From JAAAOH01 sp046540795 (lineage in GTDB: Bacteria; Spirochaetota; Spirochaetia; DSM-27196; PWMO01): 6,228 bases of DNA. Location: contig JBKHEN010000144.1 in assembly GCA_046540795.1 (NCBI GenBank), positions 1-6,228 on the forward strand, written 5' to 3'. A program made the translations under genes and the position numbers. How positions within the stretch are numbered: the first letter of the stretch is position 1; every line of letters begins with the position of its first letter. Shown here one piece after another: positions 5,296-6,228 of this stretch. Under the pieces are notes generated by a model. That model made no database searches, was not told the DNA's origin, and saw only the letters and a program-made list of their open reading frames with translations.

Positions 5296-5760
5296 ATGGA
5301 TGCGCGCAGGCTGTTCGGTTACTTTTTTCTATTCGTCGGAGCGACGCTCCTTCTCGTCGGGGCGTTTCATGCCGTGGGCACGCTGTCGTTTCTTGCCGAC
5401 GCGCGAAGTACGGAAGGCACCGTCGTCGACTATGAGCTCGTCGAGGGCGCCGGGCCGCCGTTCGTCGGCGGCGACGCCGGAATCCTATATTACCCGGTGG
5501 TGACCTTCGATACCTTCGCCGGTCAACGGGTACGGTTTAGCTCCCCGGCGGGCCGCAACGCGCGGGTTTATGATATCGATGCTCGGGTGTCGGTGCTCTA
5601 CGACCCGGAGAAGCCACAGCAGAGGAGCCGACTCGATACCTTTCACGGTTTGTGGGGACGGACCAGTGTGTTCGCCGGACTCGGGGGTATTTTCATTGTT
5701 TTAGGGCTTCTTGTGCCCCACGGGTTCGGTGGCGGGCGCCGCGGCAATCCCTTTGCGTAG
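5296..5760 (+). CDS. DUF3592-type two-helix membrane protein
   Basis: A 154-residue protein with a hydrophobic helix at each end (about 7-29 and 122-142) and a roughly 90-residue soluble domain between them. The middle reads like DUF3592: TEGTVVDYEL (39-48), YYPVVTFDTFAGQRVRFSS (65-83), a glycine/arginine turn, then VSVLYDPEKP (98-107) and SRLDTFHGLWG (111-121). The family's function is unknown; the beta-rich domain would be outside the cytoplasm if both termini are inside. The ATG at 5296 begins directly before the first helix and GGAA (5290-5293) is a minimal ribosome-binding site. It is probably co-transcribed with the next gene, 28 bases downstream. The C-terminus HGFGGGRRGN is short and basic, consistent with a cytoplasmic end. 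Confidence 0.88.
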   Translation: MDARRLFGYFFLFVGATLLLVGAFHAVGTLSFLADARSTEGTVVDYELVEGAGPPFVGGDAGILYYPVVTFDTFAGQRVRFSSPAGRNARVYDIDARVSVLYDPEKPQQRSRLDTFHGLWGRTSVFAGLGGIFIVLGLLVPHGFGGGRRGNPFA

Positions 5761-5778
5761 ACGGTCACCCGCGAGGCC

Positions 5779-5784
5779 GGAGGT
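5779..5784 (+). promoter_or_regulatory. Shine-Dalgarno that fixes the GTG start at 5789
   Basis: GGAGGT is 4 bases before GTG at 5789 and is the best ribosome-binding site in the window. An in-frame TTG at 5711 would instead overlap the previous gene by 50 bases and has no comparable site. Confidence 0.8.
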
Positions 5785-5788
5785 TACC

Positions 5789-6211
5789 GTGAGACTGGAG
5801 GAACAACGCCGACAGGAAACGGAGAAGGCGTCTCGGGCGCTTGGTGAAATCGTCTCATTGCTGCGTGAGGGCACCGAGCCTGTTCATATAGCACGACGGA
5901 TTGCCGCTCAGTATGAGGTGGACGAGAGCAAGGCGTTCCGTTGGGTGGAGGTGGTTGCTGAGAGCTTCGAGCGGAGCCGACGCCGTATTGCGTTGCCGGC
6001 AAGCGTCGTGGTTTGGGCGGGTGGGCTGGTTGCAGCCACGGGAGCCCTGCTTGCGCTGCTCGGCGTCACCGTTCCCTCAATCGTTCCGGGACTCCTATCG
6101 GGACCGGCGGTACTCGTGGTGCTCGGAGGCGCAGTCCTTGCCGGGGGGCTCCTGATCGGGCTGCGCGCACGACGGCTTGCCTCGGTCAACGAGGAGGATA
6201 TCGGCGGCTGA
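5789..6211 (+). CDS. small hypothetical membrane protein, helical cytoplasmic head plus two transmembrane helices
   Basis: I do not recognise this 140-residue protein. Residues 1-67 are charged and helical: a Glu/Arg-rich start, then LGEIVSLLREGTEPVHIARRIAAQYEVDESKAFRWVEVV (18-56), whose IVxLLREG...IARRIA...VDxxxAFRWVE pattern resembles a small three-helix bundle of the kind seen in DNA- or protein-binding heads, without a confident family. Two hydrophobic helices follow (about 71-93 and 101-125), joined by a short VTVPS turn, and a basic RARR end (126-129) suggests both termini face the cytoplasm. The GTG start is set by GGAGGT at 5779-5784. It follows the DUF3592 gene by 28 bases on the same strand, so the two are probably one operon and may form a complex (inference). 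A hairpin terminator begins inside its last codons. Confidence 0.8.
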   Translation: MRLEEQRRQETEKASRALGEIVSLLREGTEPVHIARRIAAQYEVDESKAFRWVEVVAESFERSRRRIALPASVVVWAGGLVAATGALLALLGVTVPSIVPGLLSGPAVLVVLGGAVLAGGLLIGLRARRLASVNEEDIGG

Positions 6212-6228
6212 GTAACGCCCAGCCGCCG
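6202..6228 (+). terminator. GC-rich hairpin, probable terminator of the membrane-protein operon
   Basis: CGGCGGCTG (6202-6210) and CAGCCGCCG (6220-6228) are perfect 9-bp arms around a 9-base loop. The left arm contains the last glycine codons and part of the TGA stop. The window ends at the last stem base, so the expected T-run cannot be checked. Confidence 0.65.

Overview
The window is compact, GC-rich bacterial chromosome with seven protein-coding genes and no RNA gene, mobile element or CRISPR array that I can see. Gene content looks like housekeeping and signalling rather than an accessory island. My best guess for the source is a free-living or environmental spirochaete. This rests on remembered resemblance of the zinc-free ribosomal protein S4, the RhlB-type helicase with a long basic tail, and the receiver-like/HATPase/cyclic-nucleotide-binding signalling protein. 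It is an inference, not a proof.

Left part (1-2500): an RhlB-type DEAD-box RNA helicase (57-1703, +) with a long low-complexity tail, followed by a 117-base intergenic region. That region carries a perfect -35 hexamer, a tandem 9-mer and an inverted repeat, and feeds a stand-alone rpsD (1821-2435, +). rpsD is closed by a very good intrinsic terminator with a UNCG-class tetraloop (2464-2497). The ribosomal gene is therefore its own transcription unit, away from the usual rpsM-rpsK-rpoA neighbours.

Middle part (2500-5210): metF (2558-3502, +), a methylenetetrahydrofolate reductase, then a 167-base very GC-rich spacer with no convincing gene. Next comes a 443-residue protein (3670-5001, +) with a degenerate receiver-like domain, an RsbW-like ATPase domain and a C-terminal cyclic-nucleotide-binding domain. 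It looks like a regulator that integrates several signals, and it is the most interesting gene here. A small heavy-metal-associated (HMA) domain protein (4968-5210, -) runs convergently into it, and the two coding regions overlap by 34 bases.

Right part (5211-6228): an 85-base divergent promoter region with a perfect TATAAT on the minus strand and a TATATT on the plus strand. It is followed by two small membrane-protein genes in a likely operon: a DUF3592-type protein (5296-5760, +) and an unrecognised two-helix membrane protein (5789-6211, +). A 9-bp GC-rich hairpin at the very end of the window probably terminates them. Several genes seem to start very close to their predicted promoters (helicase, HMA protein, DUF3592 protein), which raises the possibility of leaderless or very short-leader mRNAs. 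No single pathway joins the genes, and I do not see a multi-gene novel system.
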